From Leptospiraceae bacterium (GTDB lineage: Bacteria > Spirochaetota > Leptospiria > Leptospirales > Leptospiraceae), in assembly GCA_024233865.1 (NCBI GenBank), contig JACKPA010000012.1, positions 124,001-188,000 of the forward strand: 64,000 bases of DNA. Direction: 5' to 3'. Below the pieces are notes generated by a model. It searched no databases. It was not told where the DNA came from and saw only the letters and a list, made by a program, of their open reading frames with translations. Shown piece after piece: positions 35,397-44,204 of this stretch (position 1 is its first letter; each line of letters begins with the position of its first letter). The translations under genes were made by a program, and so were the position numbers.

Positions 35397-37733
35397 TTAT
35401 TCGGATAATACTTCAATAATAACAGGAAATTCTTTTAATAGATTCACAATTTTTCGAATATCATAATTTTTGGAAGCAGTCTTTAATTGCTGTGAATAAT
35501 CAGTCAGTGGCGCGATTTTATATTTTCGTGCAATATCTCCTACCTCACTGGCAAATCCTCTAATTTCCGGCATGGAGATAAACGTTTCAACTTGTTTATG
35601 AGCAGGGAGTAAGGTTTTCAGCCTTTCTACGGATTCCCAAAGAATTTCTTTTGAAATGTTTGTTTTGAATTGATTCAAATTATTCAAAAGACTATTATGT
35701 TCCGCTTTATTTTGTGATTTTAAGCTATAAGGCAGATGCTTCATCAAAATATTTATCAAGTCTTTTTTGGAAACCGGTTTTTGCATAATTGTATCAAAGC
35801 ATTGGGGCATTATTTCTATTTTGGAAGACACCGTCTGAGCTATAATTGGTATGGATTTATATTTTGGATTTTCTTTTAATTTTTTTGCTGCTTCGTCTCC
35901 ATTCATTTGGGGCATATAGATGTCCATAATGATTAAATCAAGTTGATGCTGTTCAAACATTTCCAAAGCTTCGATTCCATTTGATGCCTCTAAGATTTCC
36001 AAATTGTATTTATGCAGATAAGCTTTGAATATGTTACGATTGCTTTGAATATCATCAACTATGAGAATTGTAGCATTTTCAAATTCGATTTCATTATAAG
36101 AAAGTGATATATCTTCTTTTGTCTCTGTCTGTTGTACGGAAATGTTTTTAAAGTGGACCGTAAATTCAGAACCGTTCCCCAAAGTGCTTTTCACCTCAAT
36201 ACTACCATTCAAGGCTTCAGCCAATCTTTTGCTAATGGATAAACCAAGACCTGTTCCACCATATTTTTTGATATTTTGACTTTCTCTCTGGCGAAACGGC
36301 TCGAATATAAGTGCAATTTCTTTGTCTTCTATGCCGATTCCACTATCCTTTACACAAACATCAAAGTTAATTCTACCTGATTCCGGTTCCAATTGCCAAT
36401 GTTCTATGGATACTTTGACATAACCTCTATCCGTAAATTTAATGGCATTGCCAATTAGGTTAAACAAAATTTGGCGTAACCTGGCTTCATCAATCAAAAC
36501 ACATTCGGGAAAATCGTGAGGTATTTCAATAGGGAATTCAATACTTTTTTGATTGGCATTCATAAAGAAAACTTGTTTGATTTCTGTGAGTAGAGACTTG
36601 ATATTTGTTGCAGACTCTCTTATTTGTAAACGCCCTGCTTCTATTTTGGAAAGATCAAGAATATCGTTTATCAAATTTAGTAAATTTTTTCCGCTATTGA
36701 GTATTCCTTCGAAATAGTCAGTATATTCAGGTTTATGAGATAGTTTATCTTTTAGAATTTCAGAAAAACCAAGAATAACGTTCATGGGAGTTCGGATTTC
36801 GTGGGATATATTGGCAATAAATTCCGACTTAACCAAGTTGGCTCTTTCTGCTTCTTCTTTGGCTGTAACGAGCTCTTGTTCTATTTGCTTGCGACCACTA
36901 ATATTACGATTGAATATGGCAATCCCGTCATCCATTGGTACGACTTGATGATAATACCAACCAACTGTTTGATTGGTAATAGCTGCCTGGAATTCTCCTT
37001 CTAATGGCATGCCGGTTTCACAAACTATTTTGTACTGTTCAAAAAAGCCTTGATTGTTTTCCATTGGGAATATTTCTAAGATGCTTTTTCCAATAGCTTC
37101 TTTTTGTGAGGACATTCCAATTTCTAAAACAGCATTGCCATTTAACTCCTCGATGATAAAGTCAATGATTTCATTGTTATCATTTTGCAGGTACTTTAAA
37201 AGGTAGATTGCATCCAAGTTGGACTCAATGGCTGTTTTAAATCGTTTTTCACTCTCTTTTAGAGCTTGTTGTACTTTTTTTTGCTCGGTTATATTTATTT
37301 TAACCGCCAGAAAATGAGCGATTTCTCCGTTATTACTTATGATTGGTGATATGGTCGCACTTTCCCAAAATGTTGTACCATCCTCGCGTTTGTTTAGAAA
37401 TTCACCCTGCCACGTTTTCCCTGATAAAATTGTTTCCCAAAGTTCTTTGTAGGTTTCTTTGGGAGTATGATTTGTTTTTAAGATTCGGTGATTTTTTCCT
37501 ACTACTTCTTCCAATTGATATCCGGTTAATTTTGTGAATTGAGGATTTACATATTCTATATTTCCGTATTTATCAGTTATCGATATACTGACTGGACTTT
37601 GTACAACCAAAGTAGAAAATTTTTGTAATTCTCGCTCCAGAAATGCTTGAGAACGCTTTAATTCTTTATTTTCAGCTTCGAGCTCTTCAATTTTATTGTG
37701 CAGCAATTCTTCTATATTTTCTGAACTTGACAT
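35397..37733 (-). CDS. PAS-containing hybrid histidine kinase with receiver domain
   Basis: 778 aa. Coiled coil (1-40), PAS 1 (about 40-155), PAS-like region 2 (about 165-285), HisKA with His311 ('NISHEIRTPMN'), HATPase ('LIGNAIKFTDRG', 'GGTGLGLSIS'), receiver domain with Asp604 ('LIIMDIYMPQMNG') and Lys652, and a C-terminal helical extension of about 100 residues in the place of an HPt domain. I could not identify an HPt His with confidence. No membrane helices, so it is a cytoplasmic sensor. It is the first gene of a pair with 34263-35384. Confidence 0.9.
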   Translation of the reverse strand: MSSSENIEELLHNKIEELEAENKELKRSQAFLERELQKFSTLVVQSPVSISITDKYGNIEYVNPQFTKLTGYQLEEVVGKNHRILKTNHTPKETYKELWETILSGKTWQGEFLNKREDGTTFWESATISPIISNNGEIAHFLAVKINITEQKKVQQALKESEKRFKTAIESNLDAIYLLKYLQNDNNEIIDFIIEELNGNAVLEIGMSSQKEAIGKSILEIFPMENNQGFFEQYKIVCETGMPLEGEFQAAITNQTVGWYYHQVVPMDDGIAIFNRNISGRKQIEQELVTAKEEAERANLVKSEFIANISHEIRTPMNVILGFSEILKDKLSHKPEYTDYFEGILNSGKNLLNLINDILDLSKIEAGRLQIRESATNIKSLLTEIKQVFFMNANQKSIEFPIEIPHDFPECVLIDEARLRQILFNLIGNAIKFTDRGYVKVSIEHWQLEPESGRINFDVCVKDSGIGIEDKEIALIFEPFRQRESQNIKKYGGTGLGLSISKRLAEALNGSIEVKSTLGNGSEFTVHFKNISVQQTETKEDISLSYNEIEFENATILIVDDIQSNRNIFKAYLHKYNLEILEASNGIEALEMFEQHQLDLIIMDIYMPQMNGDEAAKKLKENPKYKSIPIIAQTVSSKIEIMPQCFDTIMQKPVSKKDLINILMKHLPYSLKSQNKAEHNSLLNNLNQFKTNISKEILWESVERLKTLLPAHKQVETFISMPEIRGFASEVGDIARKYKIAPLTDYSQQLKTASKNYDIRKIVNLLKEFPVIIEVLSE

Positions 37734-37751
37734 AAACGCTATAAACCAGTG

Positions 37752-37776
37752 TCATGGTGAGCTTGTCGAACCATGA
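37752..37776. repeat. Dispersed palindromic element, copy 4
   Basis: TCATGGT (37752-37758) and ACCATGA (37770-37776) flank the core GAGCTTGTCGA. This is the complete palindromic form of the element whose partial copies are at 1963, 6218 and 6580. It lies in the 67-nt gap between two kinase genes and could form a hairpin in the mRNA. Confidence 0.65.
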
Positions 37777-37800
37777 ATTTTTTAGTTAAACTTATAGTTA

Positions 37801-38961
37801 CTATTTTTTTGATTTCTTTAAAGTAAAGTAGAATTTGCTACCTTTACCGATAGTACTTTTTACACGAATTTTTCCTTTGTTTTTTGCCACAAATTCTTTA
37901 CATAGTATCAGTCCGAGTCCAGTACCTTTTTCATTTTCTGTTCCCAGTGTGGAATGGGTTTTTTCTATCTTGAACAGATTGCTTTGCCTTTCCGGTGAAA
38001 TGCCAACACCCGTATCACTGACGCTAAGGAGGATTTTGTCATTTTCTTTCTGTTTGCAAAAGATGGTAACCACTCCACCTTTGGGCGTAAATTTAATCGC
38101 ATTGGAAATTAAATTTCTAAGTACTGTTTGGATCATATCTTTGTCCGCAAACACTTTTAAGTCTTCTGATTTGATCCTTATTTTAAGCTCAATTTGTTTG
38201 GAAATTGCAGAGGTGGTTTGATAAAGCATGGTAACATCTTTGATTAGCCACTGTATATCAAAATCAATAGGAGTGTATGCAATCTTTTTAGATTGCAGCT
38301 TGGACCAAAGTAAAAGGTTTTCCAATAATACGTATGTTTGTTTACTGCTATTGTATAGAATATTTGCCCAATATTTTATTTTTTCCGGACTAAGTTCAGA
38401 ATGGTTGTCTATTAAAAAACTCGAAATATTTACCAAAGAAGTGAACGGGCTTTTGAGATCATGAGAGATAATGGAAAAAAATTTATCCTTGGTTGCATTT
38501 AATTTTTTTAAACGCTTTGCCAAAGCTCTATATTTTTCTTTGCTTTCCTTTAATAATTTTTCTGTTTGATAACGATCTTCTATATCATGAATTATGGAAC
38601 ATAAAACTTCTTTTTTACCTACAACCATTTTGGCGCTATATACTTCTACATGGCGAATATTTCCATTGGAAAGTCGATGCCTAAAAAAGAAATGGTTTCG
38701 TTTTTCATTTTTTGCATTTTGCATTTCTGCGAGTATTTCATTAGGTGTTAAAATATTGATTTGATTTATATTCAATTTTGTTATTTGATCTATGGAATAA
38801 CCATAGTATTTGCAAGCTGCTTGGTTGGCATCAACAATGAATCCGCTTTCCGGATCAATCAAAAGCATAACTGAAAAATTATCATAAAAAAGTGTTTTGT
38901 ACCTTTGTTCGCTTTCATCAAGTTGTTGAGCAATTTTTAGTTCGTTGTTTTGGATTTTCAT
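37801..38961 (-). CDS. PAS-domain histidine kinase
   Basis: 386 aa, no membrane segment. A PAS domain (about 18-130) is followed by HisKA with His167 ('FFSIISHDLKSPF') and HATPase ('LRNLISNAIKFTPKGG', 'SDTGVGIS', 'GTGLGL'). The kinase core is close in sequence to those at 34263, 58605 and 59795, so these are recent paralogues. No response regulator is adjacent. The ankyrin gene lies 38 nt upstream on the same strand. Confidence 0.9.
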   Translation of the reverse strand: MKIQNNELKIAQQLDESEQRYKTLFYDNFSVMLLIDPESGFIVDANQAACKYYGYSIDQITKLNINQINILTPNEILAEMQNAKNEKRNHFFFRHRLSNGNIRHVEVYSAKMVVGKKEVLCSIIHDIEDRYQTEKLLKESKEKYRALAKRLKKLNATKDKFFSIISHDLKSPFTSLVNISSFLIDNHSELSPEKIKYWANILYNSSKQTYVLLENLLLWSKLQSKKIAYTPIDFDIQWLIKDVTMLYQTTSAISKQIELKIRIKSEDLKVFADKDMIQTVLRNLISNAIKFTPKGGVVTIFCKQKENDKILLSVSDTGVGISPERQSNLFKIEKTHSTLGTENEKGTGLGLILCKEFVAKNKGKIRVKSTIGKGSKFYFTLKKSKK

Positions 38962-38999
38962 TTGGATCGCAAAAGAAAATTATTTAGATTTATTAGATA

Positions 39000-40046
39000 T
39001 TAAACAACAACTTCACTAAATAGTTGAATCGTTTCTTGTTTACCATTTTCTTTGGCTAAGATAAGAGCATTTTTTTCATCTTTATTTTTTAGGTAAGTTG
39101 TGGCACCTCTTGTTAAAAACAAGTTGGCAGCTTTTGTTTTGCCGTGTTTGGCAGCTAGCATCAATACAGTATTTCCATCTTTATCCCTTGAATTTATGTC
39201 AAACCCGAAGTCTAACAATTTTTCCAATTTGGAAATGTTGTCTTCTAGGATTGCCTGAAAAAATTGAGTAAATAGACCGGCAGATAAAACGCTAAGGGTG
39301 TGTCGAAACTGGTATTTATCTGCTTCATCAAAAACACTATTTCCTTGGTTATTTCTAAGGGTGATGTCAGCACCTAAGGATAGCAAAATTTCAACCGATT
39401 CGGTGCTGTCATTGGAAACAGCAAATAGTAAAGCCGTATATCCATCCTGGTCTTTTTCGTTTATTGAACTGCCTTTTTTTACAAGAAGCCGAAGAGATTC
39501 AAAACAATTATTTTCAGCCGCCAGCATAAGAGGAGTTTTGCCTTCTACGTCTTTTGTGTCTAGCTTGGCACCATGTTCCAACAGTAATTCAATGGTTTCA
39601 ATATCTTTTGATTCTATGGCAGCATGAATAGGGTAGTTTCCATCACCACTTCTCGTATTTACATCAACTTTTTGCTTTAAAATGTGCTCTATAATACAGA
39701 TATCATTGGACAAAATAGCACGATGCAAAACCGTAAAGTTATCTTTATCCCTTTGGGTTAAGTCTACATTTTTTTGAGTTAATAAATAAACAATTTCTTT
39801 GTCTTTTTTTAGAATAGCTCCAAAAATAGGTGTATTTCCACTATTGTTGGGAAAATTAGGGTCAGAACCGTTTTCTATAAGCTTTCCCACTATTTCAATA
39901 CTTGACTCTTTGCAAGCCCAATAGAGGGGAGTTATACCATACCTGTCTCGGTAATTTAAATCTACATCTTCTCTTGAAAGAATAGCTATAACTTTATCAA
40001 TGTCATTTGCACGAATGGATTGTATAAGTACCTCTTCTTCTTTCAT
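39000..40046 (-). CDS. Ankyrin-repeat protein
   Basis: 348 aa made of about nine ankyrin repeats from residue 15 to the end, each with the 'GxTPLxxA' and 'LLxxGA' type hallmarks ('YGITPLYWACKESSIEIVGKL', 'GKTPLMLAAENNCFESLRLL', 'GNTVLMLAAKHGKTKAANLF'). No signal peptide, so probably a cytoplasmic protein-binding scaffold. It lies 9 nt downstream of the lytic transglycosylase gene on the same strand, so they are probably co-transcribed. Confidence 0.88.
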   Translation of the reverse strand: MKEEEVLIQSIRANDIDKVIAILSREDVDLNYRDRYGITPLYWACKESSIEIVGKLIENGSDPNFPNNSGNTPIFGAILKKDKEIVYLLTQKNVDLTQRDKDNFTVLHRAILSNDICIIEHILKQKVDVNTRSGDGNYPIHAAIESKDIETIELLLEHGAKLDTKDVEGKTPLMLAAENNCFESLRLLVKKGSSINEKDQDGYTALLFAVSNDSTESVEILLSLGADITLRNNQGNSVFDEADKYQFRHTLSVLSAGLFTQFFQAILEDNISKLEKLLDFGFDINSRDKDGNTVLMLAAKHGKTKAANLFLTRGATTYLKNKDEKNALILAKENGKQETIQLFSEVVV

Positions 40047-40055
40047 AAAGCGACC

Positions 40056-40727
40056 CTAGAGTTCTTTGAATTCGTTGTAATATTGATTTACTTTTTTTAC
40101 ATAATTTTGGGTTTCTTCATAAGGGGGTATTCCGTTATGCTTGCGAACTGCTCCCGGACCAGCATTGTAGGCAGCTAAAGCGTGATCCCGATTTTTGAAA
40201 ATACGCATCATATCTTTTAGAAAATTTGTGCCACCTTTGATGTTTTGAGCCGGATCATAAGGATTGGAAACACCAAGTAGCTTAGCTGTTTGGGGCATTA
40301 GCTGCATCAAGCCCATTGCTCCGGCTTTTGACAAAGCTTTGGTTTTAAAGTTTGATTCTGCCTTAATTACTGCTTTTACAAGGTCTGGGTCTAAGCCTTT
40401 TGCCTTTGCTTCCGTATCAATTAATTTATTGATGGAATCCCAATTGTTCTTTTTTGATTTGGGTTGATTATGGTTTTTTTCTGACTTGGTTGTTTCTTCC
40501 ACAACCGGTTTCTGAATTTCATTCACTTTGTTTGCTTCATTTACCGGATGTGACTGATTGGTTTGACCCGTCTTAAGAGCGTTTTCCAATTCTTTCGAAA
40601 AGGACGGATTTGGTTCTTTGTTTTGAATCAGAGCAGAAGGATTTTGCTCCAATAAATTAACTTTAGAAGAGATTTCTCTAATTCTCTCCATGGTGTTGAT
40701 AAATGATTCCAGATTTTCTATCTTCAT
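40056..40727 (-). CDS. Lytic transglycosylase (SLT/goose-lysozyme-like domain)
   Basis: 223 aa. A low-complexity, charged N-terminal half (1-95) precedes an SLT catalytic domain: 'VKAVIKAESNF' with catalytic Glu124, 'SKAGAMGLMQLMPQTA' and 'ALAAYNAGPGAV'. It cleaves peptidoglycan with formation of 1,6-anhydro-MurNAc. No classical signal peptide is visible, which is unusual for a wall enzyme and could mean flagellar-type or other export. Confidence 0.88.
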   Translation of the reverse strand: MKIENLESFINTMERIREISSKVNLLEQNPSALIQNKEPNPSFSKELENALKTGQTNQSHPVNEANKVNEIQKPVVEETTKSEKNHNQPKSKKNNWDSINKLIDTEAKAKGLDPDLVKAVIKAESNFKTKALSKAGAMGLMQLMPQTAKLLGVSNPYDPAQNIKGGTNFLKDMMRIFKNRDHALAAYNAGPGAVRKHNGIPPYEETQNYVKKVNQYYNEFKEL

Positions 40728-40922
40728 AGTTTATAATTCGGTAGTTTTTATTATGTACATCAGAAATTTTTTGCGTAAAAAAGCCAAGGAAATTCTTGCA
40801 TTTTTTTTGGGGTTTATGATCAAAAAAAATAAACGAGCTTTTTGGGGATTTCTTTTCTTGACATAGGGTAAAATTCTTTTATACCATTTGTATATGCTAA
40901 CCACTGAACAATGGAGGTTCGT

Positions 40923-41564
40923 ATGGCTTTTAGTAATTATAAAACCGTAGATGCTGTGCTTAAAGAGTTTCAAATTACCTATACCGAATCAAATTTTGTT
41001 ATAGAAACAGACTTTTCTATTTCGGACTATTTTCGAGAAGATTTGGAATTTATCAGAGAAGAAGGAGCACCCGAATGTTCGGAATATGCTATTTGTGAAA
41101 ACTTGATTTACCCACTATTAAAAGAAGTTTGGAAAAAATACTATAGTAAGTTTATGTTATGGAGCCACAAGTCACTCAATTATGATGAAAAATTATCAGG
41201 TTTTCCGGAGTATATTCTATCTAAACGTTCTCTGCTAGGAAAAATAGTCTTTGATCAGCCTTATTTTATGTTGGTAGAAGCAAAGCAAGATAATTTTGAA
41301 GTAGGGTGGGCACAATGTTTAGTTGAAATGTTTGCTGCCCAGAAATTAAATGAAAATCCGGATCAGGAGATATTTGGGATTACTTCCAATGGCTCTGTTT
41401 GGCAATTTGGAAAGTTAAAAGGTAGTCTTTTTACTAAAAATAAGAAATATTACTTACTAGATGATCTGAACAAGCTTTTGGGAGCGATTAATTATATATT
41501 TTTTCAGTGTGAAGTATTACTAGGTGGGGAAGAGAGGAGTGAACCTGAAAATGCTATGTGCTAG
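40923..41564 (+). CDS. PD-(D/E)XK nuclease-like protein, 'MAYxxF' family member 2
   Basis: 213 aa from ATG 40923 (GGAGG 6 nt upstream). 'MAFSNYKTVDAVLKEFQI' and 'SGFPEYIL...MLVEAKQDNFEVGWAQCLVEM' (Glu96, Glu119-x-Lys121) match member 1 at 27271. The first acidic residue is Glu instead of Asp. The following 'FGITSNGSVWQFGKL' is the shared C-terminal motif. It is upstream of an ankyrin lipoprotein gene with 16 nt between them. Confidence 0.7.
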   Translation: MAFSNYKTVDAVLKEFQITYTESNFVIETDFSISDYFREDLEFIREEGAPECSEYAICENLIYPLLKEVWKKYYSKFMLWSHKSLNYDEKLSGFPEYILSKRSLLGKIVFDQPYFMLVEAKQDNFEVGWAQCLVEMFAAQKLNENPDQEIFGITSNGSVWQFGKLKGSLFTKNKKYYLLDDLNKLLGAINYIFFQCEVLLGGEERSEPENAMC

Positions 41565-41580
41565 AATATTTAGGAGAATA

Positions 41581-42084
41581 ATGAAATTTATATTGATACC
41601 TGTATTATTGTTTTTATCATGTATAGGCATAGGATTTAAGGAGACCACGCCAGAACAACAACTTTTTCAAGCTACATCAGATGGTAATATAAAAAAAGCG
41701 AAACAACTTATATCAGAAGGAGCAAATATAAATGAGAGTCGAGCATTAATAGTTGCTTCATACAGAGGAAGAACAGAACTTGTCAACTTATTAATCAGTT
41801 ATGGAGCAGATGTAAATGTTAAATCTGATGTTTATGAGACTACGCCACTGTTTGCTGCGTCAGAACATGGTGGTAGAACAGATATTATGAAAATATTAAT
41901 CCAAGCTGGAGCTGACCCAAATTTCAAAGATCAATATGGACGAACACCTCTGTATTTTGCTTATAGGAGGAAAAATGCTGAAGAAATTAGAATATTAAAA
42001 CAAGCAGGTGCTAAAGAGCTTAATCTGAAGCAAACAAGAGATCAATGTAAATATTGTATTGGTTGCATGTGTCCTGTTGAATAA
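41581..42084 (+). CDS. Ankyrin-repeat lipoprotein
   Basis: 167 aa from ATG 41581 (AGGAG just upstream). A signal 'FILIPVLLFLSC' ends in a lipobox Cys, so the protein is probably tethered to a membrane. Four ankyrin repeats follow ('LFQATSDGNIKKAKQLI', 'ALIVASYRGRTELVNLL', 'PLFAASEHGGRTDIMKIL', 'TPLYFAYRRKNAEEI'). The C-terminus has a Cys cluster ('QCKYCIGCMC') that may bind metal. Ankyrin lipoproteins can act as immunity or adaptor proteins. Confidence 0.75.
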   Translation: MKFILIPVLLFLSCIGIGFKETTPEQQLFQATSDGNIKKAKQLISEGANINESRALIVASYRGRTELVNLLISYGADVNVKSDVYETTPLFAASEHGGRTDIMKILIQAGADPNFKDQYGRTPLYFAYRRKNAEEIRILKQAGAKELNLKQTRDQCKYCIGCMCPVE

Positions 42085-42239
42085 TTATCTCCGAACATAG
42101 TCGAATTGAATTTTAATGTTAAAAATCAATTGTGTTATGATGTATTGAAAAGGAGTAACAAGAAAATGCTTAATCTAGCAATCAAAAAATCATGTATAAG
42201 TATACAACTGTTAGGGGTAATGAAAGTCAAATTAATATT

Positions 42240-42488
42240 ATGAGAAATGATAGAATATACCAATCCATATTAAACCATTTAAGCCTAGTTCCGATTGATT
42301 ATTTACAAGAAGTAGATATTTATTTACGAAATCTTATTAAAATTCTTAAGAGGAAAGAACATAATAGGAAGATGATTTTGGAATTGGCAGGTTCTTGGAA
42401 TGATATGCAAGAAAAGGATTTTAATGAATTTTTATTTATTACTAAAAAAATAGGTAATGAGATGTTTAATCGAGATATAGAACTATGA
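42240..42488 (+). CDS. Putative antitoxin upstream of VapC
   Basis: 82 aa from ATG 42240, with an alternative start at 42192. The sequence is helical and charged ('ILNHLSLVPIDYLQEVDIYLRNLI') and overlaps the PIN toxin gene by 4 nt. The ATG at 42240 overlaps the stop of a 25-codon leader reading frame (42167-42242) that has its own AGGAG, so translation may be coupled to that leader. The family is not certain. The role comes from position. Confidence 0.65.
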   Translation: MRNDRIYQSILNHLSLVPIDYLQEVDIYLRNLIKILKRKEHNRKMILELAGSWNDMQEKDFNEFLFITKKIGNEMFNRDIEL

Positions 42489-42886
42489 AACAAGCTCTTA
42501 TAGATACAGACACACTTTCTTACTTTTTCCATAAGAACTCGGCAGTTGTCGAAAAACTAGATAAGTACTTAAAAGAATATGGTTTTATCAATATCAGTGT
42601 TGTTACATACTATGAGGTATTGAACGGTTTATATTTCAAAGATGCTAAAAATCAGTTAGTTAAATTTGAGCAGTTTGTTGAATTAAACGAGATTCTACCT
42701 TTGACGGACGAAATAGCTAAAAAATCAGCAGAAATTTATGCAGATTTGCGTAAGAAAGGGCAGACGATTGGACATAATGATACATTAATTGCAGGAACAG
42801 CCATTGTGAATGATATGACTTTAGTAACAAATAATACTAATCATTTTGGTAGAATAGAAGGCTTAGAAATTGATAATTGGGCATAA
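42485..42886 (+). CDS. PIN-domain toxin (VapC family)
   Basis: 133 aa with the PIN residues Asp7 ('LIDTDTLSYFF'), Glu44 ('VTYYEVLNGL'), Asp99 ('GHNDTLIAGTA') and the terminal 'LVTNNTNHFGRI'. It is more typical of VapC than the PIN protein at 7302. The antitoxin gene overlaps its start by 4 nt. All catalytic positions are present, so it is probably an active RNase. Confidence 0.88.
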   Translation: MKQALIDTDTLSYFFHKNSAVVEKLDKYLKEYGFINISVVTYYEVLNGLYFKDAKNQLVKFEQFVELNEILPLTDEIAKKSAEIYADLRKKGQTIGHNDTLIAGTAIVNDMTLVTNNTNHFGRIEGLEIDNWA

Positions 42887-42944
42887 CATTCTATTATCAA
42901 TTAGCATTGGTGTATGATTAGAATCAAAACTTTTTGAGAATAGT

Positions 42945-43592
42945 ATGAAAAACCAAAAATATAAAAAGCCAAAATCGTATTCGGATTTTACCATCCAAGA
43001 CTTACAAGATATGTTTGGTATCAAAGACAAAATAGATGCTCTAAACTTATGTAGAAAAGAAGTCGAACCAAGCGAATGGTTGTTGGCTACTTTTGCCAAA
43101 CACAAAGGCTTACCTATAGCTTCCGAAAAAGCCAAATCCGAAATGCTGATAACGCCGATACTTTTGGATATGCACGAAAGGCAACCAAGTGCATTTAGCT
43201 TTTTTTCGGGCTATACTTTTGAAGTTGATAAGAATCTGGCACTTACGGGAAGGTGTGATTATTTGATAACAAAGGAAATTCAAAGCACAAATATAGAAGC
43301 TCCCATAATAGGTATTTTTGAAGCAAAAGATGATAGCCTGGATAAGTGGTACGGACAGTGCGGAGCAGAAATGTACGCCGCAAGGCTTTTTAATGAAAGA
43401 CAAAAGGAAGATTATCCCGTCATTTTTGGAGCTGTTACAAACGGTTTTATATGGCAGTTTTTGAAATTGGAAAGAAATATCTTGCAGATAGACAGTGAAA
43501 CATTCGCCATCCAAAATCTACCCAAACTTTTGGGGGCATTGCAAAGTTTGATTGATTTTTATGGTAACAAAAACCAATTATCGGAAGGATAA
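42945..43592 (+). CDS. PD-(D/E)XK nuclease-like protein, family member 3
   Basis: 215 aa with a short Lys-rich N-terminal extension before 'SYSDFTIQDLQDMFGI'. Core: 'LTGRCDYLI...IIGIFEAKDDSLDKWYGQCGAEM' with Asp105 and Glu126-x-Lys128, then 'FGAVTNGFIWQFLKLE'. This is the form best known from cyanobacterial hypothetical proteins. The next member starts 2 nt downstream. The pair are paralogues with clearly different sequences. Confidence 0.75.
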   Translation: MKNQKYKKPKSYSDFTIQDLQDMFGIKDKIDALNLCRKEVEPSEWLLATFAKHKGLPIASEKAKSEMLITPILLDMHERQPSAFSFFSGYTFEVDKNLALTGRCDYLITKEIQSTNIEAPIIGIFEAKDDSLDKWYGQCGAEMYAARLFNERQKEDYPVIFGAVTNGFIWQFLKLERNILQIDSETFAIQNLPKLLGALQSLIDFYGNKNQLSEG

Positions 43593-43594
43593 AA

Positions 43595-44200
43595 ATGGCA
43601 TACGGAGATTTTACGGCAGTAGATTTAATAAAGAAGTTTGGAATAAAGTTTCGAGCGGAAAATTTATTCCAAGATGTGAAACCAATAGAGCCAACAGAAT
43701 GGTTAACTTCCGCTTTACGAAGAGCTACGGAACTGGGTTTTGGTAGTGAAAAATCACGCTCCGAAAGATTGGTGACACCTATTTTATTGGAGCTTAGTGA
43801 CTTTAACAACCATTCTTTTTCTGTTTACTCTGGTGTAAACTTAGACGTTGATGAGAATTTGGGGTTAAAAGGTGAATGTGATTTTATTTTCTCTTTTAGT
43901 AGAATACAAGATTTTGTAATGTCACCTATATTTTGTATCACAGAAGCCAAAAAGCAAGATTTGGAACAAGGTACAATACAAGCGTCAGCTCAACTGATAG
44001 GTGCAAAAAAATTAAATGAAATAGAAAATAATCCCATAGATATATTGTATGGCTGCTCTACAACCGGTATAGAATGGCGGTTTATTAAATATATTAATAA
44101 CGAGATGATTATAGACGAAACGCGATATTTGATAAGAGACTTAAGTAGTCTGTTAGGTGTTTTACAATATATCATTAATAGTGCAAAAAAATGGAATTAA
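43595..44200 (+). CDS. PD-(D/E)XK nuclease-like protein, family member 4
   Basis: 201 aa beginning 'MAYGDFTAVDLIKKFGI'. Core: 'LKGECDFIF...FCITEAKKQDLEQG' (Asp96, Glu117-x-Lys119) and 'YGCSTTGIEWRFIK'. It starts 2 nt after member 3. The C-terminal motif is nearly the same as that of the remnant at 47400. The following serine-hydrolase gene starts 4 nt after its stop. Confidence 0.72.
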   Translation: MAYGDFTAVDLIKKFGIKFRAENLFQDVKPIEPTEWLTSALRRATELGFGSEKSRSERLVTPILLELSDFNNHSFSVYSGVNLDVDENLGLKGECDFIFSFSRIQDFVMSPIFCITEAKKQDLEQGTIQASAQLIGAKKLNEIENNPIDILYGCSTTGIEWRFIKYINNEMIIDETRYLIRDLSSLLGVLQYIINSAKKWN

Positions 44201-44204
44201 TGTG

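Noticed and set aside
40731..40973. 80-codon minus-strand reading frame
   Set aside because: It overlaps the promoter and start of the PD-(D/E)XK-like gene at 40923, has a low-complexity basic composition and no ribosome binding site.
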